11,589 nt of DNA from assembly GCA_963579905.1 (NCBI GenBank), contig CAUZIZ010000165.1:1-11589 (forward strand), written 5' to 3'. The notes under the pieces are model-generated. The model saw only the letters and a program-made list of their open reading frames with translations. It ran no database searches and had not been told where the DNA came from. Of this stretch, positions 1 to 6,057 are shown piece after piece. Both the position numbers and the translations under genes were made by a program. Origin of the DNA: CAUZIZ01 sp963579905 (lineage in GTDB: Bacteria > Acidobacteriota > UBA6911 > RPQK01 > JAJDTT01). How positions within the stretch are numbered: the stretch's first letter is position 1; every line of letters begins with the position of its first letter.

Positions 1-2
1 AC

Positions 3-608
3 GCGAATCGGCGCACGCGAGCTAGCGGTCGAATTCCGGCCATTGTGTATGGGAGCGGTCTCGATTCGATTGCGGTATCGGTCGATCCCAAGGACCTCGA
101 GAGGATCCTGCGCACAGGAGCAGGGCACAACACGATTTTCAAATTGACCTTCGAAGGGAACGCCAAGAACGTTCTGATTCGGGACTTTCAGGTAGATCCG
201 GTCACGGAGGAGTTCCTTCACGCAGACTTCCACACGGTCATCATGGATCAGTTGATGACGTTCCAGGTACCCGTGGAGGCCGTTGGGATCGCAGAGGGTG
301 TGAAACTCTACGGCGGAGTGCTGGATACAGTGCTCCGAGAAATTGAGTTGGAATGTCTTCCAACCGATCTGCCTGACCATATCAGGGTGGACGTCAACCA
401 TCTTGGAGTGGGAGACTCCTTGCGGGTTGGCGATGTTGAATTCGACGAATCTAAGATCCAGGTCCTCTCCGATTCTGGACAGGTCGTGTTTAACGTGATT
501 CCACCGGCTGTAGAGGAAGAAGCGGAGGAGGAAGAGGTGGTCGAGGAAGAGGCAGAGCCCGAAGTGCGCAAGAAGGGGAAAGCGGACGAGGAGGCCGACG
601 GGGAGTAG
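3..608 (+). CDS. rplY: 50S ribosomal protein L25, CTC-type (5' end missing)
   Basis: This is L25, the protein that binds 5S rRNA in the large subunit, in its long two-domain general-stress (CTC) form. The frame is open from base 3. It begins inside the conserved N-terminal stretch (RASGRIPAIVYGSG), so about 15 residues of the start lie outside the window. The GTG at 45 is an internal valine, not the start. The N-terminal 5S-binding domain spans roughly the first 85 visible residues. The beta-rich C-terminal domain follows (for example ECLPTDLPDHIRVDV and GDSLRVGDV). An acidic tail of mostly Glu (EEEAEEEEVVEEEAEPE) closes the protein, as in many CTC-type L25s. It ends with TAG, and pth follows in the same frame after 3 nt, so the two are surely co-transcribed. 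Identification is firm. Confidence 0.93.
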   Translation, partial: ANRRTRASGRIPAIVYGSGLDSIAVSVDPKDLERILRTGAGHNTIFKLTFEGNAKNVLIRDFQVDPVTEEFLHADFHTVIMDQLMTFQVPVEAVGIAEGVKLYGGVLDTVLREIELECLPTDLPDHIRVDVNHLGVGDSLRVGDVEFDESKIQVLSDSGQVVFNVIPPAVEEEAEEEEVVEEEAEPEVRKKGKADEEADGE

Positions 609-611
609 CCT

Positions 612-1199
612 CTGTTATATGTACTTGCGGGACTCGGCAACCCCGGACTCCGGTACTCGAACACCCGACACAATCTGGGCTTCATGCTGGTTGACCGACT
701 TGCCAGTGAGTCGGGGGAGAGGTTCGACCATCTTCTCCCGACCTGTCAGGTATGCCCAGTGCGGCGCTTGGATCGGCGATTGATTCTGGCCAAGCCGATG
801 ACCTACATGAATCGCAGTGGGGTGGCAGTGAGGGAGCTTCTTGCCCGCTACTCGGCGGACCCCAGTCAGCTGATCGTTGGTTACGACGATGTCGCTCTTC
901 CACTCGGGAACATCCGGCTTCGGCTCAAGGGCAGTTCTGGTGGACAGAAGGGTATGCAGTCGATTATCGATGCGGTGGGAACCACCGAGATTGCGCGTTT
1001 GCGAATGGGAATCGACGGTGAGCGCTCCTCCGCGGATTTGACGGATTATGTCCTGTCAAAGTTTGGCCGGAAGGAAAGGCTGATCGTTGAGGAGGTCCTC
1101 GATCAGGCAGTTGTGGCAGTTGATGCGATTTTGACTCATGGGTTTGCTCACGCTATGGCTCTGTATAACAGGCGCGCCGAGTCTGAAGGGAAAGGGTAG
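612..1199 (+). CDS. pth: Peptidyl-tRNA hydrolase, probable CTG start
   Basis: Cleaves peptidyl-tRNAs released prematurely from ribosomes, recycling tRNA in the cytoplasm. The signatures are GLGNPG followed by NTRHNLGFM (catalytic Asn and His), MTYMNRSG, YDDVALPLG (catalytic Asp near residue 92-93) and KGSSGGQKGMQSI. The conserved sequence starts well upstream of the first ATG (684), so 684 cannot be the start. No ATG, GTG or TTG occurs in frame between the rplY TAG (606-608) and the GLGNPG loop. The first plausible codon is CTG 612. It is preceded by GGGGAG (600-605) at 6 nt, and it puts the catalytic residues within one residue of their E. coli spacing. The product would be 195 aa, normal for Pth. 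TTA 615 is a weaker alternative; a sequence error is also possible. The stop TAG (1197-1199) is 9 nt before hppA. Confidence 0.9.
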   Translation: MLYVLAGLGNPGLRYSNTRHNLGFMLVDRLASESGERFDHLLPTCQVCPVRRLDRRLILAKPMTYMNRSGVAVRELLARYSADPSQLIVGYDDVALPLGNIRLRLKGSSGGQKGMQSIIDAVGTTEIARLRMGIDGERSSADLTDYVLSKFGRKERLIVEEVLDQAVVAVDAILTHGFAHAMALYNRRAESEGKG

Positions 1200-1208
1200 G
1201 GAGTGTTG

Positions 1209-3233
1209 ATGATCTATCTGACGTTTGTGATGGCCCCTCAGGGGCTGGTGAGTTCTCTGATTCTGGCCGCTGTTGCCGGACTGGTAGCTGCAGGTCTGAT
1301 CTACGTTTTCCTTAAGAGAATTCCGGTTGAAAACGAAACCATGGTGCGGATTTCCAATGCCATCCACGAGGGGGCCATGGTATTTCTGCGACGGGAGTAC
1401 TCGATACTTGCCGTTTTTGTCCTGCTGGTATTCCTGCTCCTCAGCTGGAAGCTCTCTCAGGGGACAGGGTTGGCTTTTCTGTGTGGAGCCCTGTTGTCGA
1501 TGACCGCAGGTTTCATCGGGATGAAGGCTGCCACGCGAGCTAACGTAAGGACTTCCCAGGCAGCGGCCGAGTCGGGCTTGGCTGGAGCTCTTAACGTCGC
1601 CTTTTCAGGTGGCGCGGTAATGGGACTCTCGGTTGCCAGCTTGGGACTGCTTGGTCTATCGGTTGCCTATCTGTTGTACCTGAACGAGGTCATCGCAGTC
1701 ACGGACATCAACGGTTTCGCCATGGGCGCCAGTTCGATTGCACTCTTTGCCAGAGTGGGAGGAGGAATCTTCACCAAGACTGCCGATGTGGGAGCCGATC
1801 TGGTAGGCAAGGTCGAGGCTGGCATTCCCGAAGATGATCCGCGAAATCCAGCTACTATTGCCGACAACGTCGGCGACTGTGTCGGAGACACTGCCGGCAT
1901 GGGAGCGGATATTTTCGAAAGCTATGTCGGTGCGGTCGTGGCGACCATCGCCATCGCTGCCGTCGGGACCTCGACGGTTCTCGACATCTCTCCCGATCGG
2001 AAGATGCTCTACATGTTGTTTCCCCTGCTGCTCATCGGCATCGGTCTGATTGCCTCGCTGATCGGGGTTGTTTCGATTCGTGTTCTGAGAAATCTCAGAC
2101 CGGCAGCTGTTCTTCGAAACGCGACTTATGTGAGTGCCAGTCTCCTGCTAATAGGAGCCTTTCTTATCGTCAATGCAATGGAACTCGAAATTGGGATCTT
2201 CTACGCCGTATTGCTGGGGACGATCGCTGGGGTGCTGATCGGTCTGCTGACGGAGTGGTACACCTCGGGAAGTCCCGTTCGTCGGATCGCCGAGGCGTGC
2301 AAGACAGGGGTGGCAACCAATATCATTGCCGGTCTCGCCGTAGGGATGCAGTCGACCGCGCTACCTGTTATCAGTATTTGCGGCACGATTCTTATGTCCT
2401 ACCACTATGCGGGCCTGTACGGGATCGGCATTGCCGCGGTAGGAATGCTGGCGACTGTTGGAGTCACCATGTCTGTGGATGCCTATGGCCCAATTGCCGA
2501 TAACGCGGGTGGTATTGCGGAGATGAGTGGTCTGGGCCCTGAAGTTCGCAAGATTACCGACAACCTGGATTCTGTGGGTAATACGACTGCTGCGATCGGG
2601 AAAGGATTTGCTATTGGTTCGGCGGCACTCACGGCCCTCGCACTTTTCTCAGCCTATACTCAGACCGCAGGACTCAAGGTCCTGAATCTGATTGACCCCA
2701 CGGTTGTTGTAGGCTTCTTTATAGGTGGAATTCTCCCCTTCTTCGTCGGCAGTTTGACCATGTCCTCGGTGGGTAGGGCAGCCTTCAAGATGGTGGAGGA
2801 GGTACGGAGGCAGTTTCGCGAGATTCCTGGCTTGATGGAGGGAAAAGCCGAACCCGATACTGCGCGCTGTATTGATATTGCCACTCGTTCCGCCCTCAAG
2901 GAGATGGTGCTGCCCGGGGTAACTGCTGTCTCTGCTCCAGTGATTGTGGGCTTCCTGCTGGGGCCACAGGCTTTGGGTGGCATGCTTGCAGGGGCCACCC
3001 TGGTGGGCGTCTTGCTGGCCCTGTTCATGTCAAACTCGGGTGGGGCCTGGGACAATGCCAAGAAGCTGATTGAAGACGGTCTTCTGGGAGGAAAGGGTTC
3101 CGAAGCACACAAGGCAGCTGTGGTCGGAGATACCGTCGGCGACCCATTCAAGGATACCAGCGGACCTTCGATGAACATCTTGATCAAGCTGATGTCGATA
3201 GTGGCTCTGGTTATCGCACCCCTGCTGGTGTAG
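1209..3233 (+). CDS. hppA: Membrane-bound ion-pumping pyrophosphatase, K+-dependent type
   Basis: Integral membrane pump that hydrolyses pyrophosphate and moves H+ or Na+ out of the cytoplasm. It is 674 aa with many hydrophobic segments, the usual size. Visible motifs: the substrate loop DVGADLVGKVE (D193, K201, E203); DNVGDCVGD at about 219-227 with FESYVG after it; a second Asp-rich loop (VDAYGPIADNAGGIAEM); and the C-terminal SGGAWDNAKK and GDTVGDPFKDTSGP. The motif GNTTAAIGKG has Ala at 461, where K+-independent enzymes carry Lys, so this is the K+-dependent class. The coupling ion (H+ or Na+) cannot be read safely. GTG 1203, TTG 1206 and ATG 1209 are consecutive codons; ATG 1209 is chosen because AGGGAG (1197-1202) lies 6 nt before it. 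Its SD overlaps the pth stop, so translation is probably coupled. Confidence 0.96.
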   Translation: MIYLTFVMAPQGLVSSLILAAVAGLVAAGLIYVFLKRIPVENETMVRISNAIHEGAMVFLRREYSILAVFVLLVFLLLSWKLSQGTGLAFLCGALLSMTAGFIGMKAATRANVRTSQAAAESGLAGALNVAFSGGAVMGLSVASLGLLGLSVAYLLYLNEVIAVTDINGFAMGASSIALFARVGGGIFTKTADVGADLVGKVEAGIPEDDPRNPATIADNVGDCVGDTAGMGADIFESYVGAVVATIAIAAVGTSTVLDISPDRKMLYMLFPLLLIGIGLIASLIGVVSIRVLRNLRPAAVLRNATYVSASLLLIGAFLIVNAMELEIGIFYAVLLGTIAGVLIGLLTEWYTSGSPVRRIAEACKTGVATNIIAGLAVGMQSTALPVISICGTILMSYHYAGLYGIGIAAVGMLATVGVTMSVDAYGPIADNAGGIAEMSGLGPEVRKITDNLDSVGNTTAAIGKGFAIGSAALTALALFSAYTQTAGLKVLNLIDPTVVVGFFIGGILPFFVGSLTMSSVGRAAFKMVEEVRRQFREIPGLMEGKAEPDTARCIDIATRSALKEMVLPGVTAVSAPVIVGFLLGPQALGGMLAGATLVGVLLALFMSNSGGAWDNAKKLIEDGLLGGKGSEAHKAAVVGDTVGDPFKDTSGPSMNILIKLMSIVALVIAPLLV

Positions 3234-3257
3234 AACGGGTTCCGCCGCTATATGCTG

Positions 3258-3266
3258 TGTTACAAT
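3258..3266 (+). promoter_or_regulatory. Candidate extended -10 promoter for rpsF-rpsR-rplI
   Basis: TGT followed by TACAAT fits an extended -10 element, 32 nt before the rpsF ATG in the 65-bp gap after hppA. The sequence about 17 nt upstream does not resemble a -35 box, as extended -10 promoters allow. It competes with the leader hairpin at 3263-3292: if that hairpin is real, transcription must start further upstream. Read-through from hppA is equally possible. Confidence 0.35.
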
Positions 3267-3292
3267 GTACCGTTCGTAACTGAGGAACGTTG
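3263..3292 (+). promoter_or_regulatory. Possible S6:S18 autoregulatory leader hairpin
   Basis: Just before rpsF, CAATG (3263-3267) can pair with CGTTG (3288-3292). A 5'-side bulge TACCG (3268-3272) follows, then TTC (3273-3275) pairs with GAA (3285-3287) around a 9-nt loop. A two-helix hairpin with an unpaired CCG in front of rpsF resembles the known leader element bound by the S6:S18 complex, which mimics their 16S rRNA site. An alternative pairing, CGTTC with GAACG, is also good. Assignment rests on position, the CCG and hand folding only. Confidence 0.3.
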
Positions 3293-3298
3293 AAGAGG

Positions 3299-3691
3299 AT
3301 GAGAGAATACGAGACCACCTTTGTCCTGGCTCCCACGCTGTCGGAGGAAGAAGTCGAAGAGACTGTAACCAGTTTCACCGGCGTGGCCGAGGAAAAAGGT
3401 GCGAAAGTTGTAAACGTGGACAACTGGGGAAAGCGTCGTCTTGCCTTTCCGGTAAAGAAGCACGACGACGGGTTCTATGTCGTCTTGACACTTCAGCAGG
3501 AGACCGTCGAGGCGGTTACCGAGCTTGAGCGTCGGTTCAAGGTCAACGATTCCGTGATTCGCTTCCTCTCGGTTCGGGTGGACGAAGAGCTGAAAACGGC
3601 CGAGACCTCGAGGCTGCGCCGGAAACCTCGCAGCCAGGAATCGGCCGAGAACCCCGACTCGAAAGCCGAAGCAGACGAGCCAGTTAGCTAG
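3299..3691 (+). CDS. rpsF: 30S ribosomal protein S6
   Basis: S6 binds with S18 to the central domain of 16S rRNA in the 30S platform. The 130-aa product opens with MREYETTFVLAP, the family's usual MRxYE start, and has the typical VNVDNWGKRRLAFPVKKHDDGFYV strand region (split here as VDNWGKRRLAF and KKHDDGFYVV). Later come FKVNDSVIRFLSVRV and a charged tail rich in Glu, Arg and Lys. ATG 3299 is preferred over the in-frame TTG 3290 because it reproduces the family N-terminus. A GAGGA at 3282-3286 is 12 nt from ATG 3299 and only 3 nt from TTG 3290, so the site does not decide strongly. rpsR follows after 18 nt with no ssb between, unlike many bacteria. Confidence 0.93.
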   Translation: MREYETTFVLAPTLSEEEVEETVTSFTGVAEEKGAKVVNVDNWGKRRLAFPVKKHDDGFYVVLTLQQETVEAVTELERRFKVNDSVIRFLSVRVDEELKTAETSRLRRKPRSQESAENPDSKAEADEPVS

Positions 3692-3709
3692 TATCTCCAA
3701 AGGTAAATC

Positions 3710-3919
3710 ATGGCCAGACGTAGATTTTGTAAGTTCTGTGCTGGGAAAATCGATTACATAGACTACAAGGACATCAAGACCTTGAGCTTCTTCGTCCCGG
3801 AGCGAGGTAGGATTGCGCCGCGTCGACTTAGCGGCGTGTGCGCCACTCACCAGCGTAAGCTGAGGCGAGCCATCAAACGGGCGCGCCATCTGGCCTTGAT
3901 TCCCTACGTGACAGACTGA
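3710..3919 (+). CDS. rpsR: 30S ribosomal protein S18, zinc-binding form
   Basis: Partner of S6 on the 30S platform. The 69-aa sequence contains the core YKDIKTLSFFVPERGRI and the basic C-terminal stretch THQRKLRRAIKRARHLALIPY. Cys7 and Cys10 (CKFC) with Cys44 and His47 (CATH) make a four-ligand set, so this is the zinc-retaining (C+) form; zinc binding is inferred from the residues. The start ATG has AAAGG (3699-3703) 6 nt upstream. It is followed after 47 nt by rplI and is part of the same operon. Confidence 0.95.
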   Translation: MARRRFCKFCAGKIDYIDYKDIKTLSFFVPERGRIAPRRLSGVCATHQRKLRRAIKRARHLALIPYVTD

Positions 3920-3966
3920 GCGGTAGGGCCTGAGCGCATAAAGAATCTGACCCGAAGAGGCGAACC

Positions 3967-4614
3967 ATGGAACTCATTCTAATCGACGACGTCTTCCACC
4001 TCGGCCGACGAGGGGATCTGGTCCAGGTGGCGAACGGGTACGGGCGGAATTACCTGCTTCCGAAGCGGCTGGCAGTCACGGTGACTCCCGGGAACCTGAA
4101 GATAATCGAGCAGCAGAAGTTGGCCCAGGTCAAAAAGGAGGCCAAGAACCAGGAAGATGCTGGGATCCTGGCAGAGGAGCTGAATCAGCTTCATCTAATC
4201 CTGAGCCGCAAGGTAGGCGATACGGGAGCTTTGTTCGGCTCCGTGACCACAAAAGACCTGTCCGATCTGATGCACACCAACGGAGTAGAGTTCGATCGAA
4301 GAAAAATCCAACTGGAGCAGCCTCTCAAGAGCATCGGCAACTTCAACATCGAATTGCGCCCCCATCCGGAGGTCGCAGCCCAGATGCTTGTCTCCGTGAT
4401 TCCAGAGGAAGCCGGTCCGGTCGAGCGCTTGAAAAAGAGGGACGAGGAGAGTGACCAGATCGTAGCCGATCTGGAGGCCAAGCTAGCAGAGATCCACCCA
4501 GTCCAGGAACAACCCGAAGCGCCAGCGGAGCCCGTTCCCACACCCGTCCAGGACTCCCCGGAAGAGCCCACCGAAGATCCTTCTATAGCGCCAGCTACAG
4601 CTAGGGAGAAGTAA
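3967..4614 (+). CDS. rplI: 50S ribosomal protein L9 with long C-terminal tail
   Basis: L9 binds 23S rRNA at the base of the L1 stalk and helps keep the reading frame. The N-terminal domain is clear (MELILIDDVFHLGRRGDLV, then VANGYGRNYLLPKRLAV). A long connecting helix (about residues 40-75) and a C-terminal domain (KVGDTGALFGSVTTKDLSD, then IELRPHPEVAAQMLVSVIPE) follow. The protein is 215 aa, against about 150 in most bacteria. The excess is a tail after about residue 160, rich in Glu, Pro and Ala and likely disordered. SD AGAGG (3956-3960) is 6 nt before the ATG. It is the last gene of the translation block; toxin-antitoxin remnants begin about 70 bp beyond its TAA. No convincing terminator is visible. 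Confidence 0.93.
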   Translation: MELILIDDVFHLGRRGDLVQVANGYGRNYLLPKRLAVTVTPGNLKIIEQQKLAQVKKEAKNQEDAGILAEELNQLHLILSRKVGDTGALFGSVTTKDLSDLMHTNGVEFDRRKIQLEQPLKSIGNFNIELRPHPEVAAQMLVSVIPEEAGPVERLKKRDEESDQIVADLEAKLAEIHPVQEQPEAPAEPVPTPVQDSPEEPTEDPSIAPATAREK

Positions 4615-4680
4615 TAGGAAGATCGTCGCGGAAAGGATTGCGTGCCGTAAGGCCCGGAAAGCGGGAAAAATCACGATCCG

Positions 4681-4722
4681 GCGTCGATCATAGACGAGAA
4701 TGTTGGTGTCCAGGACAATCAC
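4681..4722 (-). pseudogene. Truncated VapC toxin start (PIN domain stub)
   Basis: The vapB stop overlaps a GTG (4722-4720) by 4 nt (GTGA). From there the frame reads VIVLDTNILVYDRR, the first beta strand of a PIN-domain RNase including its first catalytic Asp. After about 14 codons similarity stops: what follows (RIVIFPAFRALRHAIL) does not look like PIN sequence, and the frame runs antisense into the end of rplI. None of the later acidic active-site residues appear. This is the 5' stub of a vapC cut off at a junction close to the rplI end, so no toxin can be made from it. Confidence 0.65.
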
Positions 4723-4955
4723 CGCCTCCCCTCCATCACATCGAAGAGCGAATCCCGATCGTCTAGGTTGACCCCGGGAAGGATCTGTCCACTCTCCGTC
4801 CTCCAATGCAAGCGGTATCCACTCGGCCATAGGTGCTGGACCAGATAGGTCCGCAAGGCAGACTCCACAACGGCTCGGAGGGGAGTCCCGTCCACTGCAG
4901 CCCGATTCTTGGCTTGCTGAAATAGCTCATCGTTGATTTCAATGGTGGTTCTCAT
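4719..4955 (-). CDS. VapB-type antitoxin with truncated partner
   Basis: A 78-aa antitoxin of the ribbon-helix-helix VapB kind. The N-terminus MRTTIEINDELFQQAKNRAA is the DNA-binding strand and helix; RAVVESALRTYL is the second helix. The C-terminus PGVNLDDRDSLFDVMEG is the toxin-neutralising tail common to this family. Start 4955 is chosen because MRTT is the family N-terminus; ATG 4967 (adding MFLC) is possible. A strong AGGAGG (5000-4995) lies too far upstream to serve either start. The GTGA overlap with vapC shows it was the first gene of a vapBC operon, but its toxin is now a stub. If expressed, it could only autoregulate or neutralise related toxins elsewhere. Confidence 0.8.
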   Translation of the reverse strand: MRTTIEINDELFQQAKNRAAVDGTPLRAVVESALRTYLVQHLWPSGYRLHWRTESGQILPGVNLDDRDSLFDVMEGRR

Positions 4956-4963
4956 GCATAAAA

Positions 4964-4989
4964 ACATATCTAGTAGAGCATGAATATGT
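4964..4989 (-). promoter_or_regulatory. Candidate vapB operator
   Basis: ACATAT (4964-4969) and ATATGT (4984-4989) are perfect inverted half-sites 14 nt apart, just upstream of the vapB start. On the minus strand the distal arm overlaps TTTACA (4991-4986), a possible -35 box. VapB dimers usually bind such palindromes to repress their own operon. Only position and symmetry support this. Confidence 0.3.
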
Positions 4990-5062
4990 AAATTCCTCCT
5001 TTGAAGGCACGGTGCTTGTTGGAATTCTCCTGGTTCTGGGTTTCTGGAACTGGGGATTTCTC

Positions 5063-5110
5063 GGTCCAGCGTTGGCGGAGAAGTAGCCTCGCTCCCCGCC
5101 GCGCTGGACC
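5063..5110. repeat. Long inverted-repeat hairpin between the TA loci
   Basis: GGTCCAGCG (5063-5071) pairs with CGCTGGACC (5102-5110), and GGCGG (5074-5078) with CCGCC (5096-5100). That is 14 bp interrupted by a TT/G step, closed over a 17-nt loop. It lies in the gap between the two toxin-antitoxin loci, next to repeat copy A. It has no T-run, so it is not a standard terminator on either strand. It may be a REP-like element or a remnant of a mobile sequence. Confidence 0.6.
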
Positions 5111-5142
5111 ATTCAGGAAAGCAACTTAATGAGTCGGGATGC

Positions 5143-5223
5143 CGTGGCGGTGGTCTCCAGACCGCCGTATTCTTGTTTCGAGCTTTCGGCTTGAGCCACG
5201 TCGGACTGGAGGTCACCGCCACG
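5143..5223. repeat. REP-like nested hairpin, copy A
   Basis: The 22-nt arms 5143-5164 and 5202-5223 are inverted repeats matching at 19 of 22 positions. Inside is a second stem, TTCGAGC (5177-5183) with GCTTGAG (5189-5195), using two G-U pairs. The same design, with the left arm 21/22 identical to one arm, recurs at 10194-10270. It fills the gap downstream of the vapC at 5254-5664 and upstream of vapB. Two copies with a shared outer arm and shared inner-stem position show this is a dispersed repeat. Confidence 0.75.
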
Positions 5224-5253
5224 AAGTTTCAGCTCACCAAATTTCCCTGATTA

Positions 5254-5664
5254 TCATACGCCGAGTACACGGACGTCCAGATTGACCACCCGTTTGAAAT
5301 GGGCTTCATCCTCAGGGCCGACAAGGAGACCAAAGCCCAGCCAACGGGCGGTCGCGGCGACGGCAATGTCATTCTGAGGGATCAAACTCCCACGCTCGGA
5401 AAGCTCGAAAAAGATATCGGCGTAGTGCTCGGCGACCTCAGCCGAAAAAGGCTCGATTCCGGCCGCACGACGCAGAGCTTCGAGGCGCGACAAGCGTTGT
5501 GCCGCCCGTCTCGCGGAACTCGCCAGACGGACACCGGTCAGGGCTTCAGCCCAGACAATGGCAGGGATGGCCAACTCCTCGGTTTCATCGAGGTCTATCG
5601 GCGAGCCCGCCCCAAGTGCTCGTTCCCAGGCGACTATCGCCGAGGTGTCGATGATCAATCCCAT
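5254..5664 (-). CDS. VapC-like PIN-domain toxin (ribonuclease)
   Basis: A 136-aa PIN-domain protein, the size of VapC toxins, which are Mg2+-dependent RNases that cut tRNA or rRNA to arrest growth. The acidic active-site set is present: Asp6 (LIIDTSAIVAW), Glu40 (VWAEALTGV) and Asp99 (QNDIAVAATA), with a further acidic cluster at 118-120 (GPEDEAHF) where the fourth residue usually lies. The length and motifs look intact. Its ATG lies inside the last codons of the upstream antitoxin gene (10-nt overlap), the standard translational coupling of TA pairs. The RNA target cannot be told from sequence. Confidence 0.88.
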   Translation of the reverse strand: MGLIIDTSAIVAWERALGAGSPIDLDETEELAIPAIVWAEALTGVRLASSARRAAQRLSRLEALRRAAGIEPFSAEVAEHYADIFFELSERGSLIPQNDIAVAATARWLGFGLLVGPEDEAHFKRVVNLDVRVLGV

Positions 5665-5915
5665 GGACTCTCTGGAAGCCTGTCAGCATTATTGACCTTC
5701 TCCAGATCGTCCGCGAAGGTTGGGTCGGCTGGCAGTTGGCGGACTGCGGCCAAGAGTTCCCCCCAGGTGGCGCGACCTGAGCCTTTCGCCGGTGACAGCT
5801 CTGCAACCGGCCGACCGTTCTTCGTGAGGATGAAGCGTTCCCCCTTGTGTTTCACCCGAGCGAGGTAGTCCCCCAGGTGACGAGCAGCTTCCGTAGTGCT
5901 GATGGTAGTAAACAT
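5655..5915 (-). CDS. Phd/YefM-family antitoxin
   Basis: An 86-aa antitoxin paired with the PIN toxin downstream. The Phd/YefM DNA-binding domain is seen in TTISTTEAARHLGDYLARVK, then GERFILTKNGRPVAELSP. The rest (WGELLAAVRQLPADPTFADD and an acidic end) would be the toxin-binding tail. The frame extends 17 codons upstream, but ATG 5915 gives the family N-terminus. It also sits just 12 nt after a perfect TATAAT on the minus strand, which implies a very short leader or a leaderless mRNA. The gene overlaps the toxin start by 10 nt. Confidence 0.87.
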   Translation of the reverse strand: MFTTISTTEAARHLGDYLARVKHKGERFILTKNGRPVAELSPAKGSGRATWGELLAAVRQLPADPTFADDLEKVNNADRLPESPWD

Positions 5916-5933
5916 ACGTAAAACCGTATTATA
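5914..5933 (-). promoter_or_regulatory. -10 box and palindromic operator of the Phd-VapC operon
   Basis: On the minus strand TATAAT (5933-5928) matches the -10 consensus exactly; no good -35 box is seen. Overlapping it, ATACG (5929-5925) and CGTAT (5918-5914) are perfect inverted half-sites 6 nt apart, covering the start site and start codon. Phd/YefM antitoxins repress their own promoters through such palindromes, so this is the likely operator. Confidence 0.5.
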
Positions 5934-6057
5934 CACAAACCTGGGCTTTGACCCACCTGGATTCAAGGAGAAGAACCGACGGAAGGCGGGTCAGAAAACT
6001 ACAAACTGCGGTGAAGTTTTCCTGCTGAAGACCGGGAAAAGCACTTTGTCTCTGGTG

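Noticed and set aside
2660..3187. 175-codon minus-strand frame inside hppA
   Set aside because: It is a shadow of the strongly conserved hppA frame, with no features of its own.
4615..4680. Rho-independent terminator after rplI
   Set aside because: The only stem is CCCG/CGGG around 4 bp, followed by A residues and not by T on the + strand.
4956..5222. Longer VapB start at 5222
   Set aside because: The extension has no family similarity and covers the operator region and the hairpins. MRTT at 4955 is the normal N-terminus.
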